In this document: positions 1 through 7,994 of the stretch, piece by piece
How positions within the stretch are numbered: position 1 is the first letter of the stretch
Layout: every line of letters starts with the position of its first letter
The notes under the pieces: generated by a model
Database searches by the model: none
The model's input: only the letters and a program-made list of their open reading frames with translations
What the model was told of the DNA's origin: nothing
Made by a program: the position numbers and the translations under genes
Assembly (NCBI GenBank): GCA_964518765.1
Contig: CAZFJC010000010.1
Span: forward strand, 1 to 64,000
From: CAZPNX01 sp964518765
GTDB lineage: Bacteria > Edwardsbacteria > AC1 > EtOH8
Direction of reading: 5' to 3'
Length of the DNA: 64,000 nucleotides

Positions 1-31
1 ACCTGTAACATTTATCACCCCATTTTCTGTC

Positions 32-61
32 TTGACAATGGGGTCCACCTCAAACTATAAA
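32..61 (+). promoter_or_regulatory. sigma70-like promoter overlapping the first gene start
   Basis: TTGACA at 32-37 and TATAAA at 56-61 are separated by 18 bases, close to the bacterial consensus. The expected start of transcription (about 67-68) lies just inside the reading frame that begins with GTG at 63, so either that start is wrong or the promoter is fortuitous. Confidence 0.5.
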
Positions 62-62
62 T

Positions 63-1154
63 GTGAATCAACAAATATTTGCACTAGCTGTTGATGATTC
101 TGCCAACGTTTTTGTCGGGGTAAGTAGTCCAGGCTATAATGGTGTTATGCAATATGATTCCTCGGGTATTTATAAGTCTTTTTACCCATCTAGATATTTT
201 CCGGGCGACATTGCCATCGCTCGAAATAAAATATGGTATGGCAACAGCCATGGATATCGTTCTACGGATGGATATTTAATAACTTGGGATTGGTATACTG
301 AGTGCCTGAACGACCATGGCATTTCTACCGGTAAAGACAATAAAATGTTTATGTCGGGTTGGGATATGAGCACTATGAGAAATGAAGTATGGGAATATGA
401 AGTGTATGGTGACCCTACAAGATTAAATGAATGGACATGCCCAACCGAAGGGCCTTCCAACGGGATCGCTTTTGATGGGGTGAAATATATTTATATTGGC
501 GGCGAAAGAAATGGCGACCATAAAATATGCCGTATTGACATTGAGACGGATAGTTTTCATGTATGCCAGGACACAACTATAGGCTATTCACCAATGGAGT
601 TTGATATAACGCAGGATGGCGTAATGTACGCTGTAATGGTGAGCGATTACGGCGGTGTTACACTGCCATGCAGAATTGAACGCTACACGACTGGTGATGA
701 TTTAAAACGTCTTGATATTTGGAAAGAGTTCCCCGTTGGAACCTACGAGGCTTATATAGCAGTACACCCAAGACCAGTATCGGGTGGCATGGTCCCAGCT
801 AAGTTAAACTTAGCAAATATTAATGCTGATAAACAAAGCATATCGGACGGCATAATCTTTAGCGACATTTATCCAGCAAGATTAACGCTTGAGCAAAATT
901 ACCCAAATCCGGTACAGAACAGAACCCTTATTAAGTATGGAATACCAGGCGAATGTAAAGCATTTGAATTGTCAATATACAATATAAACGGTCAGCGTGT
1001 TAAGTCGATAAAACTTAACTCGTCCCCGGGCTGGCACGATGTTGTATGGGACGGGACAAATGATTTGGGATTACGCGTTGCGTGTGGAGTTTATGTATAT
1101 GAACTGGGTGATCCGTCTATAAAAATAAGGAAAAAGCTTTTGGTAATAAAGTAA
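63..1154 (+). CDS. Secreted/surface protein with C-terminal FlgD-like (T9SS-type) sorting domain, probably 5'-damaged
   Basis: The last ~85 residues carry the sorting-domain pattern: NYPNPVQNRT, SIYNINGQRVKSI, VVWDGTNDLGL, GVYVYEL. The preceding ~270 residues contain loosely repeated beta-rich stretches such as GIAFDGVKYIYIGG that suggest a beta-propeller. Family knowledge says such proteins are exported and anchored or released at the cell surface. No signal peptide is present at the GTG start (residues MNQQIFALAVDD), and an in-frame stop lies at 33-35. The +2 frame is open from base 2 to about 94, so a frameshift or a truncated 5' end is possible. Base composition is clearly more AT-rich than the hydrogenase genes that follow 15 bases downstream. 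No function beyond a surface role can be given. Confidence 0.7.
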   Translation: MNQQIFALAVDDSANVFVGVSSPGYNGVMQYDSSGIYKSFYPSRYFPGDIAIARNKIWYGNSHGYRSTDGYLITWDWYTECLNDHGISTGKDNKMFMSGWDMSTMRNEVWEYEVYGDPTRLNEWTCPTEGPSNGIAFDGVKYIYIGGERNGDHKICRIDIETDSFHVCQDTTIGYSPMEFDITQDGVMYAVMVSDYGGVTLPCRIERYTTGDDLKRLDIWKEFPVGTYEAYIAVHPRPVSGGMVPAKLNLANINADKQSISDGIIFSDIYPARLTLEQNYPNPVQNRTLIKYGIPGECKAFELSIYNINGQRVKSIKLNSSPGWHDVVWDGTNDLGLRVACGVYVYELGDPSIKIRKKLLVIK

Positions 1155-1169
1155 ATCGGAGCATAACAA

Positions 1170-2645
1170 ATGCTGCTTCTGTACATAGCCATACCCCTGG
1201 CGGTGGCCGGCTTCCTGCCGATACTGTCCCGCCTCTGGAAGGGCCTGCCGGACATCCTGGGCTCCCTGACCATGGCGGTCCTGCTGGGCCTGGGGCTGTC
1301 CCAGATCCCGGCGGTGGCCGGGGGCGGGTCCATCCTTTGGCAGGCGGGGGACACCGGGCTGCCGCTGCGCATCGGTCTGATGCTGGATGGTTTTTCCCTG
1401 CTGATGCTGGTGACCATCGCCATGGTCTCGCTGTTCGCCTGCACCTTCTCGGTGAACTACATGGAGCACTACGGGGGCAAGGGCTCGTACTACGCCCTGT
1501 TCCTGGTGATGGTGGCCGGGATGAACGGCCTGGTGCTGACCACCGACCTCTTCTCCATGTACGTCTTTTTGGAGGCGGCGGCGGTGGCCTCCTACGCCCT
1601 GGTGGCCTTCGGCCAGAAGCACGACGAGGTGGAGGCGGCCTTCAAGTACCTGATGTTGTCGGTGGTGGCCACCACCGGCATCCTGCTGGCCATGTCCTTC
1701 CTCTACCTGATGGGCGGTACCCTGCAGATATCGGAGATAGCCGGCTACGTCTCGGCCACCATGAACGCCAAGCTGGCCGGGGTCTGCCTGGCCTTCTTCC
1801 TGCTGGGCTTCGGTCTGAAGGCGGCGGTGGTGCCGTTCCACGCCTGGCTGCCGGACGCCCACCCATCGGCCCCGGCCCCGATCTCGGCCATGCTGTCGGG
1901 CGTGCTCATCAAGGTCTCCGGCATCTACGCCCTGGTACGGGTGGTCTACTCGGTCTTCGGCATGCCGCCGGCCCTGAGCCAGGCCCTGATGGTGCTGGGG
2001 GTGCTCTCCATGGTGGCCGGGGCGCTGTTGGCCCTGGGCCAGGAGGACTTCAAAAGGATGCTGGCCTACTCGTCCATCAGCCAGATCGGATACATCGTCA
2101 TAGGTTTCGGGCTGGGGACGCCTCTGGGCATTATGGGGGCCATGTTCCACCTGTTCAACCACGCCACCTTCAAGGGGCTGCTCTTTTTGGACGCCGGGGC
2201 CACCGAGTATGCCACCGGCACCAGGGACCTGAACAAGCTGGGCGGCATCAACAACCGCCTGCCCATCACCGGCCTGACCACCACCGTGGGGACGTTCTCC
2301 ATCGCCGGGGTGCCGCCGTTCAACGGATTCTGGAGCAAACTGCTGATAATCGTGGCCCTGGCGCAGGCCGGACAGACCACGGTGGCCGTCATCGCCATCG
2401 GCGCCAGCGTCCTCACCCTGTGGTACTTCCTGCTCATGCAGCGCCGGGCCTTCTACGGCAAGCTGGCGGCCGGACTGGAGAAGGTCAAGGAGGTGCCGTT
2501 TTACATGGGGGCCGCCGTGTTCTGCCTGGCAGCCATCTGCCTGCTGGCCGGGCTGTTCTACCCTTGGGTGGTCCAGAGCCTGATACAGCCCGGGGCCCAG
2601 GCGCTGTCCAACACCCTGGGAGCCGGGGCGGCGCCGCTGTTCTGA
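1170..2645 (+). CDS. Proton/ion-translocating antiporter-like subunit of membrane-bound hydrogenase (MrpD/NuoN/MbhH family)
   Basis: This 491-residue, very hydrophobic protein belongs to the proton-conducting membrane transporter family (PF00361) shared by Mrp antiporters, complex I subunits L/M/N and group 4 hydrogenases. Visible family signatures include SMYVFLEAAAVASYALVAFG, the conserved helix VVPFHAWLPDAHPSAPAPISA and RMLAYSSISQIGYIVIG. In these complexes it forms an ion channel driven by electron transfer in the peripheral arm. The ATG is preceded by GGAG at 1157-1160. It is the first gene of the hydrogenase operon and the only antiporter-like subunit seen, so the complex would have a single pumping unit of this type. 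Downstream, the operon is interrupted by the four-helix-bundle cassette before the next subunit gene. Confidence 0.9.
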   Translation: MLLLYIAIPLAVAGFLPILSRLWKGLPDILGSLTMAVLLGLGLSQIPAVAGGGSILWQAGDTGLPLRIGLMLDGFSLLMLVTIAMVSLFACTFSVNYMEHYGGKGSYYALFLVMVAGMNGLVLTTDLFSMYVFLEAAAVASYALVAFGQKHDEVEAAFKYLMLSVVATTGILLAMSFLYLMGGTLQISEIAGYVSATMNAKLAGVCLAFFLLGFGLKAAVVPFHAWLPDAHPSAPAPISAMLSGVLIKVSGIYALVRVVYSVFGMPPALSQALMVLGVLSMVAGALLALGQEDFKRMLAYSSISQIGYIVIGFGLGTPLGIMGAMFHLFNHATFKGLLFLDAGATEYATGTRDLNKLGGINNRLPITGLTTTVGTFSIAGVPPFNGFWSKLLIIVALAQAGQTTVAVIAIGASVLTLWYFLLMQRRAFYGKLAAGLEKVKEVPFYMGAAVFCLAAICLLAGLFYPWVVQSLIQPGAQALSNTLGAGAAPLF

Positions 2646-2685
2646 ATGTTTGCCGCTTTTCCCACTTCGCATTTTGCGTTGAGGC

Positions 2686-3144
2686 GAAGCGATGAAATGA
2701 CGAAGTTACGAAGCGACGGAGGATGGCGGGGAAAATAGCACACTTCAGGGACTTGAAGGTCTATCGGATCGCCTTCGAGTGCGCCATGGAGATATACAAA
2801 ATAACAAAGGGTTTTCCTGGCGAAGAGAAATATTCTTTAGTTGATCAGATACGGAGATCGTCGCGTTCGGTATGCACAAACATCGCCGAGGCTTGGAGAA
2901 AAAGGAAATACCCAAAGGTTTTCGAGAACAAGCTGACCGATGCCATGCAGGAAGCTTCGGAAACCCAATCCTGGTTGGAATTCAGCCTGGCCTGCGGATA
3001 TGTTAACGAAGAATCATTCCAAAAGTTGGACAAGGAATACGAAGGAATAATAGGCATGTTGACAAGCATGGATCGCCAATCCGACAAGTTTTGCTATTGA
3101 CGGCCTAACGTCGCAACCTCGTGAGATCGTAATTTCGTATCTTC
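2686..3144 (+). mobile_element. Candidate S23/IVS-like cassette bounded by imperfect inverted repeats
   Basis: The left arm (2686-2718) and the reverse complement of the right arm (3109-3144) agree at about 25 of 33 positions with one 3-base gap. Both arms begin GAAG and end CGACG when read in the same sense. Between them lies only the four-helix-bundle gene. A smaller hairpin (CTTCGC at 2665-2670 against GCGAAG at 2684-2689) sits at the left border. Known intervening sequences in bacterial 23S rRNA have the same plan: an S23-family gene between arms that pair in RNA. Here the unit sits between two hydrogenase subunit genes, not in rRNA. Mobility is inferred. Confidence 0.5.
2723..3100 (+). 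CDS. Four-helix bundle protein, S23/23S-rRNA intervening-sequence family
   Basis: The 125-residue protein has the typical start of the family (HFRDLKVYRIAFECAMEIYK), followed by FPGEEKYSLVDQIRRSSRSV and NIAEAW, which are the diagnostic motifs of PF05635. Members form a pentameric four-helix bundle. They are encoded in rRNA intervening sequences and as free-standing genes, and are related to the Avd accessory protein of diversity-generating retroelements. The biochemical role of the free-standing forms is unknown. GGAGG (2718-2722) directly abuts the ATG, an unusually short spacing. GC content is lower than in the flanking hydrogenase genes, and the gene separates two subunits that should be contiguous. 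It is bracketed by inverted repeats, which suggests insertion as a unit. Confidence 0.9.
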   Translation: MAGKIAHFRDLKVYRIAFECAMEIYKITKGFPGEEKYSLVDQIRRSSRSVCTNIAEAWRKRKYPKVFENKLTDAMQEASETQSWLEFSLACGYVNEESFQKLDKEYEGIIGMLTSMDRQSDKFCY

Positions 3145-3159
3145 TAAAATGGAGATAAG

Positions 3160-3693
3160 ATGGACCCGATAAACCTGATACTGCTTCTGGCCATGGCCGG
3201 CCTGGCGCTGATGGCGGTGTTCCTGCGCGACCTGCTGCGGGCGGCCGTCAGCCTGGCCTTCATGAGCGCCCTGCTGGCGGTGGTGCTCTACCGGATGGAC
3301 TCGCCGTACGCCGCGGTCTTCGAGTTGTCGGTGGTGGCCGGGCTGATCACGGTGCTGTTCGTCTCGGCCATCGCCCTGACCAAGGACGAGGAGCAGGTGG
3401 CCGAGGCCCGCTGGCCGCTGTACGTCTTCCCCCTGGTCCTGGCCCTGGCCGGGGTGGCCATCCTGGCGGTGGTGCCGGCCTTGTTCGCCTCCACCCCGGG
3501 CGGCTGGGGCAACCCCACCGCCACCTTCGGCGGCACCCTGTGGGGCCTGCGCTCGCTGGATATCCTGGGCCAGATCGCGGTCATCTTCGGCGGCGTCTTC
3601 GGGGTGCTGGCCCTGTTCCGCGAAAAGCCCCAGACCGCCAAGGAGAAGCTGGAGGCCGAAAAGGCCAAGGAGGGAGGTAACCGGCTATGGTGA
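3160..3693 (+). CDS. Hydrogenase membrane subunit, MbhD/MbhE-like (related to NuoJ)
   Basis: The 177-residue protein has about five predicted membrane helices. The first part (FLRDLLRAAVSLAFMSALLA, then AAVFELSVVAGLITVLFVSA) matches the MbhD/DUF4040 pattern also present in NuoJ and the MrpA C-terminus. The later LRSLDILGQIAVIFGGVFGV resembles the MbhE segment (consensus RGLDTLGE.TVL). It therefore looks like MbhD and MbhE in one chain. In Mrp-type complexes this region forms part of the ion path next to the NuoK/MrpC-like subunit. The gene starts 16 bases after the right inverted repeat of the S23 cassette and overlaps the next gene by 7 bases. NuoJ remains an acceptable alternative name. Confidence 0.75.
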   Translation: MDPINLILLLAMAGLALMAVFLRDLLRAAVSLAFMSALLAVVLYRMDSPYAAVFELSVVAGLITVLFVSAIALTKDEEQVAEARWPLYVFPLVLALAGVAILAVVPALFASTPGGWGNPTATFGGTLWGLRSLDILGQIAVIFGGVFGVLALFREKPQTAKEKLEAEKAKEGGNRLW

Positions 3694-3986
3694 TACCCTA
3701 CATGATTTTCGTGGGCCTGCTGTTCGCCATCGGGCTCTACTGCCTGCTGACCTCGCGCAACATGATCAAGCTGCTCATCGGGCTGGAGGTGATGGCCAAG
3801 GCGGCGGTGCTGTCCTTCATCGCCGCCGGCCACGCCCGGGGCGAGACCTTCCTGTCCCAGTCCCTGGTGATCACCTTCATCGTGGTCGAGGTCTGCATCG
3901 TGGCCGTGGCCCTGGCCCTGGTCATCAACGCCTACCGCAACACCGGCACCCTTGACGTGCGCCGGCTGGCCAAGCTCAAGGGTTGA
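3687..3986 (+). CDS. NuoK/MrpC/MbhG-like hydrogenase membrane subunit
   Basis: The 99-residue protein has three predicted membrane helices, the standard size of NuoK and MrpC. It carries the conserved SRNMIKLLIGLEVMAKAAVL helix with its buried Glu, and a second Glu in FIVVEVCIVAVALALVI; both acidic positions are functionally important in NuoK. Its ATG lies 7 bases inside the end of the MbhDE-like gene, which suggests translational coupling. In complex I and Mbh-type hydrogenases this subunit lies between the antiporter-like subunit and the electron-transfer arm and is part of the coupling path. Confidence 0.88.
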   Translation: MVIPYMIFVGLLFAIGLYCLLTSRNMIKLLIGLEVMAKAAVLSFIAAGHARGETFLSQSLVITFIVVEVCIVAVALALVINAYRNTGTLDVRRLAKLKG

Positions 3987-4004
3987 TCGGGGAGGAGACG
4001 AGAT

Positions 4005-4349
4005 ATGTCGATATTCCATCCCTGGAACATCCTACTGACCCCGCTGGCCGGCTTCGCCATATTCACCCTGGTGGGCTGGCTGCTCTACCGGCTGGGTGGG
4101 GCCATGGCCCCCAAGCTGAACCCCGGCGGCGGCAAGCTGGCCCAGTATGCCTGCGGCGAGGACTTCCCGGCCAAGAAGCTGCAGGTGGGCTACAAGCTGT
4201 TCTTCTACGCCGCCCTGTTCTTCACCATCATGCACGTGGCGGCGCTGGTGGCGGCCACCATCCCCGGGGGGAACATGGCCTTCGCCTTGCTGGGGGTGCT
4301 CTATTTGCTGATGATCCTGCTGTCGATTTTCGCCCTGATACTCAAGTAA
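4005..4349 (+). CDS. NuoA-like (complex I subunit 3-like) membrane subunit
   Basis: The 114-residue protein has three predicted membrane helices with a central loop containing KLAQYACGEDFPAKKLQVGY, comparable to the PYECG.xP segment of NuoA. The helix after the loop (FFYAALFFTIMHVAALVAA) lacks the FDIE acidic motif that complex I subunits carry. NuoA normally contacts the quinone tunnel region in complex I. A subunit of this type next to a nickel-binding large subunit is a trait shared with, or intermediate to, complex I. A strong GGGGAGGAG purine run (3989-3997) precedes the ATG. It is followed by an AT-rich inverted-repeat element before the NuoB-like gene. Confidence 0.75.
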   Translation: MSIFHPWNILLTPLAGFAIFTLVGWLLYRLGGAMAPKLNPGGGKLAQYACGEDFPAKKLQVGYKLFFYAALFFTIMHVAALVAATIPGGNMAFALLGVLYLLMILLSIFALILK

Positions 4350-4354
4350 ACAAC

Positions 4355-4409
4355 AAATCCAAAATTTAAATCGATGTTCAGCGATTTTGAATTTTGAATT
4401 TTGAAATTT
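4355..4409. repeat. AT-rich inverted-repeat element between nuoA- and nuoB-like genes
   Basis: A left arm at 4355-4373 (AAATCCAAAATTTAAATCG) and a right arm at 4382-4409, built from repeats of GAATTTT, are complementary around an 8-base loop. Similar elements with CCAAAAT/ATTTTGG-type arms occur at 48293-48386 and 58576-58647. Confidence 0.7.
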
Positions 4410-4420
4410 AAGGTCAAGAG

Positions 4421-4852
4421 ATGGCACTAGAGAAACTGGTCAAATGGTCGCGGGTGTCCTCCCCCTGGGTGCTGCACTTCAACAGCGGGGCCTGCAACGG
4501 CTGCGACATCGAGGTGCTGGCGGCCCTGATGCCCCGGTTCGACCTGGAACGGTTCGGGGTGCTTTTAAAAGGCACTCCTCGCCACGCCGACGTCCTGCTG
4601 TGTACCGGGGCGGTCACCAGGCAGCAGGCCGCGCGACTGAGGAGGATCTACGAGCAGATGGCCGAGCCGCGCTTCGTGGTGGCCATCGGCGCCTGCGCCT
4701 GCTCGGGCAACGTCTTCCGGGGCTGCTACAACGTGCTGGAGGGGGTGGACAAGGTGCTCCCGGTCAACGCCTACATCCCGGGATGCGCGGCGCGGCCGGA
4801 CGCGGTCATCGACGGGGTGGCCAAGCTGCTGGGCGCCCTCAAGAACGGATAG
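4421..4852 (+). CDS. [NiFe] hydrogenase small subunit, NuoB/EchC/MbhJ-like
   Basis: The 143-residue protein is the soluble [4Fe-4S] subunit that passes electrons to the nickel site. Expected cluster ligands are seen in the order C25-x2-C28 (GACNGCDIE), C92 (GACACSG) and C122 (PGCAARPD). The CxxC arrangement is that of group 4 hydrogenases, not the adjacent CC of complex I NuoB. It would dock on the large subunit encoded two genes downstream and receive electrons from the two-cluster ferredoxin-like subunit encoded further downstream. The ATG follows the AT-rich repeat by 11 bases, with AAGGTCAAGAG as a weak ribosome site. Confidence 0.93.
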   Translation: MALEKLVKWSRVSSPWVLHFNSGACNGCDIEVLAALMPRFDLERFGVLLKGTPRHADVLLCTGAVTRQQAARLRRIYEQMAEPRFVVAIGACACSGNVFRGCYNVLEGVDKVLPVNAYIPGCAARPDAVIDGVAKLLGALKNG

Positions 4853-4867
4853 CCTGAGGAGAAAGAT

Positions 4868-5329
4868 ATGACGGCCGAAGACGCCAAGAAGACGATAGAG
4901 CAGAAACTGGGGGCCAAGGCCCTGGAGATCTCGGTCAAATCGCCGCGGCAGATGTTCGTGGCGGTGGCGTCGGAGGATCTTCTTGAGGCCATGAGGTTCT
5001 TCAAGCAGGACCTGGGCCTCTACCACCTGTCCACCATCACCGGGCGCGACACCGGCGAGAAGCTGGAGGCCCTCTACCACCTGGCCATGGAGGGGCTGGA
5101 GCTGACGGTGCGCTCCCAGACCGACCGGTCCAACCCCAAGCTGCCCACCGTTACCCCGGTCTACCCGGGCGCGGTCTTCTACGAGAGGGAGGTTCATGAT
5201 CTGGTGGGCATCGACATCGAGGGCCATCCGGACCTTAGGCCTCTGGTGCTTCCCGAGGATTGGCCTCAAGGCGTCTACCCGCTGCGCAAGGACTGGAAGT
5301 ACAATCGGGAGAAAGGAGTCATTGAATGA
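4868..5329 (+). CDS. NuoC-like 30 kDa subunit of the hydrogenase
   Basis: The 153-residue protein shows the respiratory-chain 30 kDa subunit signature: PTVTPVYPGAVFYEREVHDLVGI, then GHPDLRPLVLPEDWPQGVYPLRKDW (interrupted here by residue changes but readily recognised). It is a structural, cofactor-free subunit that supports the large subunit. GAGGAGAAAGAT before the ATG serves as ribosome site. Its stop overlaps the start of the large-subunit gene by four bases (ATGA), indicating coupled translation. Confidence 0.92.
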   Translation: MTAEDAKKTIEQKLGAKALEISVKSPRQMFVAVASEDLLEAMRFFKQDLGLYHLSTITGRDTGEKLEALYHLAMEGLELTVRSQTDRSNPKLPTVTPVYPGAVFYEREVHDLVGIDIEGHPDLRPLVLPEDWPQGVYPLRKDWKYNREKGVIE

Positions 5330-6516
5330 GCACCTTCGTGCTGCCGGTCGGGCCTCAGCACCCGGCCCTCAAGGAGCCCACCTCCTTCCGCTTTTTGGTG
5401 GACGGCGAGTATGTGGTGGACGCCGACCTTCGGCTGGGATACAACCACCGGGGTATAGAAAAGGGCTGCGAGGACCGCACTTACGTCCAGTGCGCCTACA
5501 TCCTAGAGCGGGTGTGCGGCATCTGTTCCAACGCCCACATGACCGCCTTCTGCCAGGGGGTGGAGAGGATCCTGGGCCTGGAGGTCCCCAAGCGCGGCCT
5601 CTACATCCGCTGTCTGATGGGCGAGCTGGAGCGGGTCCACTCCCACCTGCTGTGGCTGGGGGTGGCCGGGCACGAGGTGGGCTTCGACACCTTCTTCATG
5701 TACGTCTGGCGTGACCGGGAGATCGTCCAGGACATGCTGGAGATCATCTCCGGCAACCGGGTCAACTACGGCATGCAAACCCCGGGCGGGGTGCGCCGCG
5801 ATCTGGACGAGATGCAGGTAAAGAAATGTCTGGAGGGCCTCAAGACCCTCACCGAACGGACCGCCTACTACCTCAACCTGGGGGCCACCGAGCCGACCCT
5901 GGTGGCCAGGATCGCGGGCGTCGGCATGCTGCCCAAGGAGAAGGCCCTGGAGCTGAATGCCTGTGGGCCGACGGCCCGGGCCTCGGGGGTGGAGATAGAC
6001 GTGCGCAAGGATGCGCCCTACGCCGGATTCGAGCTGGACATCCCGTTCCACATCGTCACCGACCACGGAAACGACGTGCTGGCCAGGGTGGTGGTCAGGG
6101 CCAAGGAGCTGCTGGAGTCGTACCAGATCTGTGAGTTCATCCTGAAGAACCTGCCGACCGGCGAGGTGCGGGCCAAGGCCCCGCGCAAGGTGCCGGAGGG
6201 CGAGGTGGTCAGCCGGGTGGAGGCCCAGCGGGGGGAGTGCATCCACTATATCCGCTCCAACGGCACCGACAAGCCGGACCGGGTGAAGGTGCGGGCCCCG
6301 ACCCTGGCCAACTGGCCGGCCACCCTCTACATGCTGCGGGGCGGCTACGTGGCCGACATCCCCATCGTCATGGCGGCCATCGACCCCTGCCTGTCGTGCA
6401 CCGACCGCATGGCCGTGGTCACCGACGTCCGCCGGGGCACGGAGCAGGTAATGGACTGGGAGGGGCTGAGGCAGTACGGTATCGACTTTTACCGCCGCCG
6501 CGGTATAAAGCTATAA
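5326..6516 (+). CDS. [NiFe] hydrogenase large subunit, group 4 (NuoD/HycE-C/EchE-like)
   Basis: The 396-residue protein keeps both nickel-binding motifs: ERVCGICSNAH (C64, C67) near the N-terminus and DPCLSCTDR (C355, C358) near the C-terminus. Complex I NuoD has lost these cysteines, so this is a hydrogenase and not a quinone reductase. The 35 residues after Arg361 begin MAVVTDVRR, closely like the tail of E. coli HycE that the protease HycI removes after the same Arg; a HycI-type gene lies at 8550. The enzyme would reduce protons with electrons from ferredoxin, or the reverse, at the cytoplasmic face. Final assignment to a hydrogenase subgroup needs a phylogeny. Confidence 0.95.
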   Translation: MSTFVLPVGPQHPALKEPTSFRFLVDGEYVVDADLRLGYNHRGIEKGCEDRTYVQCAYILERVCGICSNAHMTAFCQGVERILGLEVPKRGLYIRCLMGELERVHSHLLWLGVAGHEVGFDTFFMYVWRDREIVQDMLEIISGNRVNYGMQTPGGVRRDLDEMQVKKCLEGLKTLTERTAYYLNLGATEPTLVARIAGVGMLPKEKALELNACGPTARASGVEIDVRKDAPYAGFELDIPFHIVTDHGNDVLARVVVRAKELLESYQICEFILKNLPTGEVRAKAPRKVPEGEVVSRVEAQRGECIHYIRSNGTDKPDRVKVRAPTLANWPATLYMLRGGYVADIPIVMAAIDPCLSCTDRMAVVTDVRRGTEQVMDWEGLRQYGIDFYRRRGIKL

Positions 6517-6534
6517 AAATATAGGATAGATGCC

Positions 6535-7506
6535 ATGGATATACTCAAGGTATTCCTTTACCTGCTGGTCTACCCCGGGCTGCTGTTCCTGTTCGTCTAC
6601 TCCACCTTCGTGGAGTGGGTAGACCGGAAGCTGTACGCCCGGTTCCAGAACCGGATGGGGCCGATGTACACCGGCAGCCACGGGGTGCTCCAGCCCATCG
6701 CCGACTTCGTCAAGCTGATGGCCAAGGAGGACATCGTGCCGGAGAAGGCCGACAAGCCGCTGTTCAACGCCGTCCCGGTGCTGGCCCTGGCCTCGGTGCT
6801 GACCGCCGGCCTGCTGCTGCCGGTGTGGCACTTCAGCGCCTCGGCCCAGTCGGCCACCTCGTTCCAGGGGGACATCATCGTCATGGCCTACCTGCTGAGC
6901 CTGCCGACCTTCGCCTATTTCCTGGCCGGCTGGTCCTCGGCCAGCATGTACTCGGCCATCGGCGGCGTCCGGGTGCTGACCCTGCTGTTCGCCTACGAGG
7001 TGCCCATGTTTCTGGCCGTCCTCTCGCCGGCGGTGCTGGCCGGCAGCTGGAGGATAGCCGAGATCGCCGCCTACTTCCAGGCCAACCCCCTGATGTTGCT
7101 GGTCAACGTCCTGTCGTTCGCGGTGGCGGTGGTGGCCCTGCAGGCCAAGCTTGAGCGGGTCCCCTTCGACATCCCCCACGCCGAGACCGAGATAGTAGGC
7201 GGGGCCTTCACCGAGTACTCGGGCAAGAAGCTGGCCATGTTTCGCCTGTTGGCCGACGTTCAGATGGTGGTCGGGGCCGGATTCCTGGCGGCCCTGTTCC
7301 TGGGCGGATTTCCCGGCGGCCTGATACCGGGATTTCTGTGGTTCATCGTCAAGACCCTGGTCATCGTGTTCCTTCTTTCGGCCATGCGTTCGGCCACCGC
7401 CCGCATCCGCATCGACCAGATGGTCTCCTTCAGCTGGACCTGGCTGGCGCCGTTGGCCCTGATCCAGCTGGTGATAATATTCGCCATCAGGGGGTACATG
7501 CCATGA
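6535..7506 (+). CDS. NuoH/MbhM/HycD-like membrane anchor subunit
   Basis: The 323-residue protein has about eight predicted membrane helices and the NuoH family signature around FVEWVDRKLYARFQNRMGP and the later cytoplasmic loop KLERVPFDIPHAETEIVGG with EYSG following. The conserved acidic loop (PFDIPHAETEI) faces the electron-transfer arm and is thought to link redox change to ion movement. Its stop overlaps the start of the ferredoxin-like subunit by four bases (ATGA). Confidence 0.94.
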   Translation: MDILKVFLYLLVYPGLLFLFVYSTFVEWVDRKLYARFQNRMGPMYTGSHGVLQPIADFVKLMAKEDIVPEKADKPLFNAVPVLALASVLTAGLLLPVWHFSASAQSATSFQGDIIVMAYLLSLPTFAYFLAGWSSASMYSAIGGVRVLTLLFAYEVPMFLAVLSPAVLAGSWRIAEIAAYFQANPLMLLVNVLSFAVAVVALQAKLERVPFDIPHAETEIVGGAFTEYSGKKLAMFRLLADVQMVVGAGFLAALFLGGFPGGLIPGFLWFIVKTLVIVFLLSAMRSATARIRIDQMVSFSWTWLAPLALIQLVIIFAIRGYMP

Positions 7507-7883
7507 GCTTAAAGCTAGGGGCTATGATGCCTGATCTGGTCCGGCATTTCTTCCGCAAGCCGGCCACCGTCCAGTATCCCTTCCAGAAGCTGGAGTTGCC
7601 TAAAAAATTCCGGGGAAACCCGGTGATGGACCCGGCCCTGTGCATCGGCTGCCAGATGTGCGTTCGCGACTGCCCCTCGGAGGCCATCGAGATCCACAAG
7701 GAGTCGGAGACCACCGGCGAGGACGGCAAGGTCAAGAAGACGTTCTCCATGACCTTCTATTTGGACCGCTGCTCCCACTGCGCCCAGTGCGAGGAGGTTT
7801 GCCCCAAGAAGGCCATTCACCTGGACTCGACCTTCGAACACGGCGCCTTCGACCGCGGGTCGCTGAAGATAATTTACAAATGA
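7503..7883 (+). CDS. NuoI/HycF-like two-cluster [4Fe-4S] ferredoxin subunit
   Basis: The 126-residue protein has two classic [4Fe-4S] motifs: C47-x2-C50-x2-C53-x3-C57 (CIGCQMCVRDCP) and C90-x2-C93-x2-C96-x3-C100 (CSHCAQCEEVCP). It would take electrons from soluble ferredoxin and hand them to the NuoB-like subunit. The ATG at 7503 overlaps the stop of the NuoH-like gene; upstream in-frame extension would run inside that gene and is not needed. It is the last structural subunit gene in the operon. Confidence 0.93.
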   Translation: MSLKLGAMMPDLVRHFFRKPATVQYPFQKLELPKKFRGNPVMDPALCIGCQMCVRDCPSEAIEIHKESETTGEDGKVKKTFSMTFYLDRCSHCAQCEEVCPKKAIHLDSTFEHGAFDRGSLKIIYK

Positions 7884-7906
7884 GAACAGGCGGAGCGCCC
7901 GCGGGG

Positions 7907-7937
7907 GGAGGCGTCCGGGCACGGCCCGGATGTCTCC
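7907..7937 (+). terminator. Hairpin after the hydrogenase structural genes (possible terminator or attenuator)
   Basis: A 14-base stem (7907-7920 with 7924-7937, mostly GC with one or two mismatches) closes a three-base loop and is followed by TTCTTGC, which is only weakly T-rich. It may separate the structural genes from the two genes downstream rather than end transcription fully. Confidence 0.4.
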
Positions 7938-7994
7938 TTCTTGCATTAACAAGCCCGGGCGGGGGCATCGGCCCTTGGCCGGATCCTGAATAAG

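Noticed and set aside
1071..2672. 533-residue minus-strand open frame over the antiporter-like gene
   Set aside because: Its translation is dominated by Gly, Gln, His and Arg with no family pattern; it is the high-GC antisense shadow of a clear membrane protein.
2686..3144. S23 gene as part of an rRNA operon or diversity-generating retroelement
   Set aside because: No rRNA sequence, reverse transcriptase or template/variable repeat is nearby.
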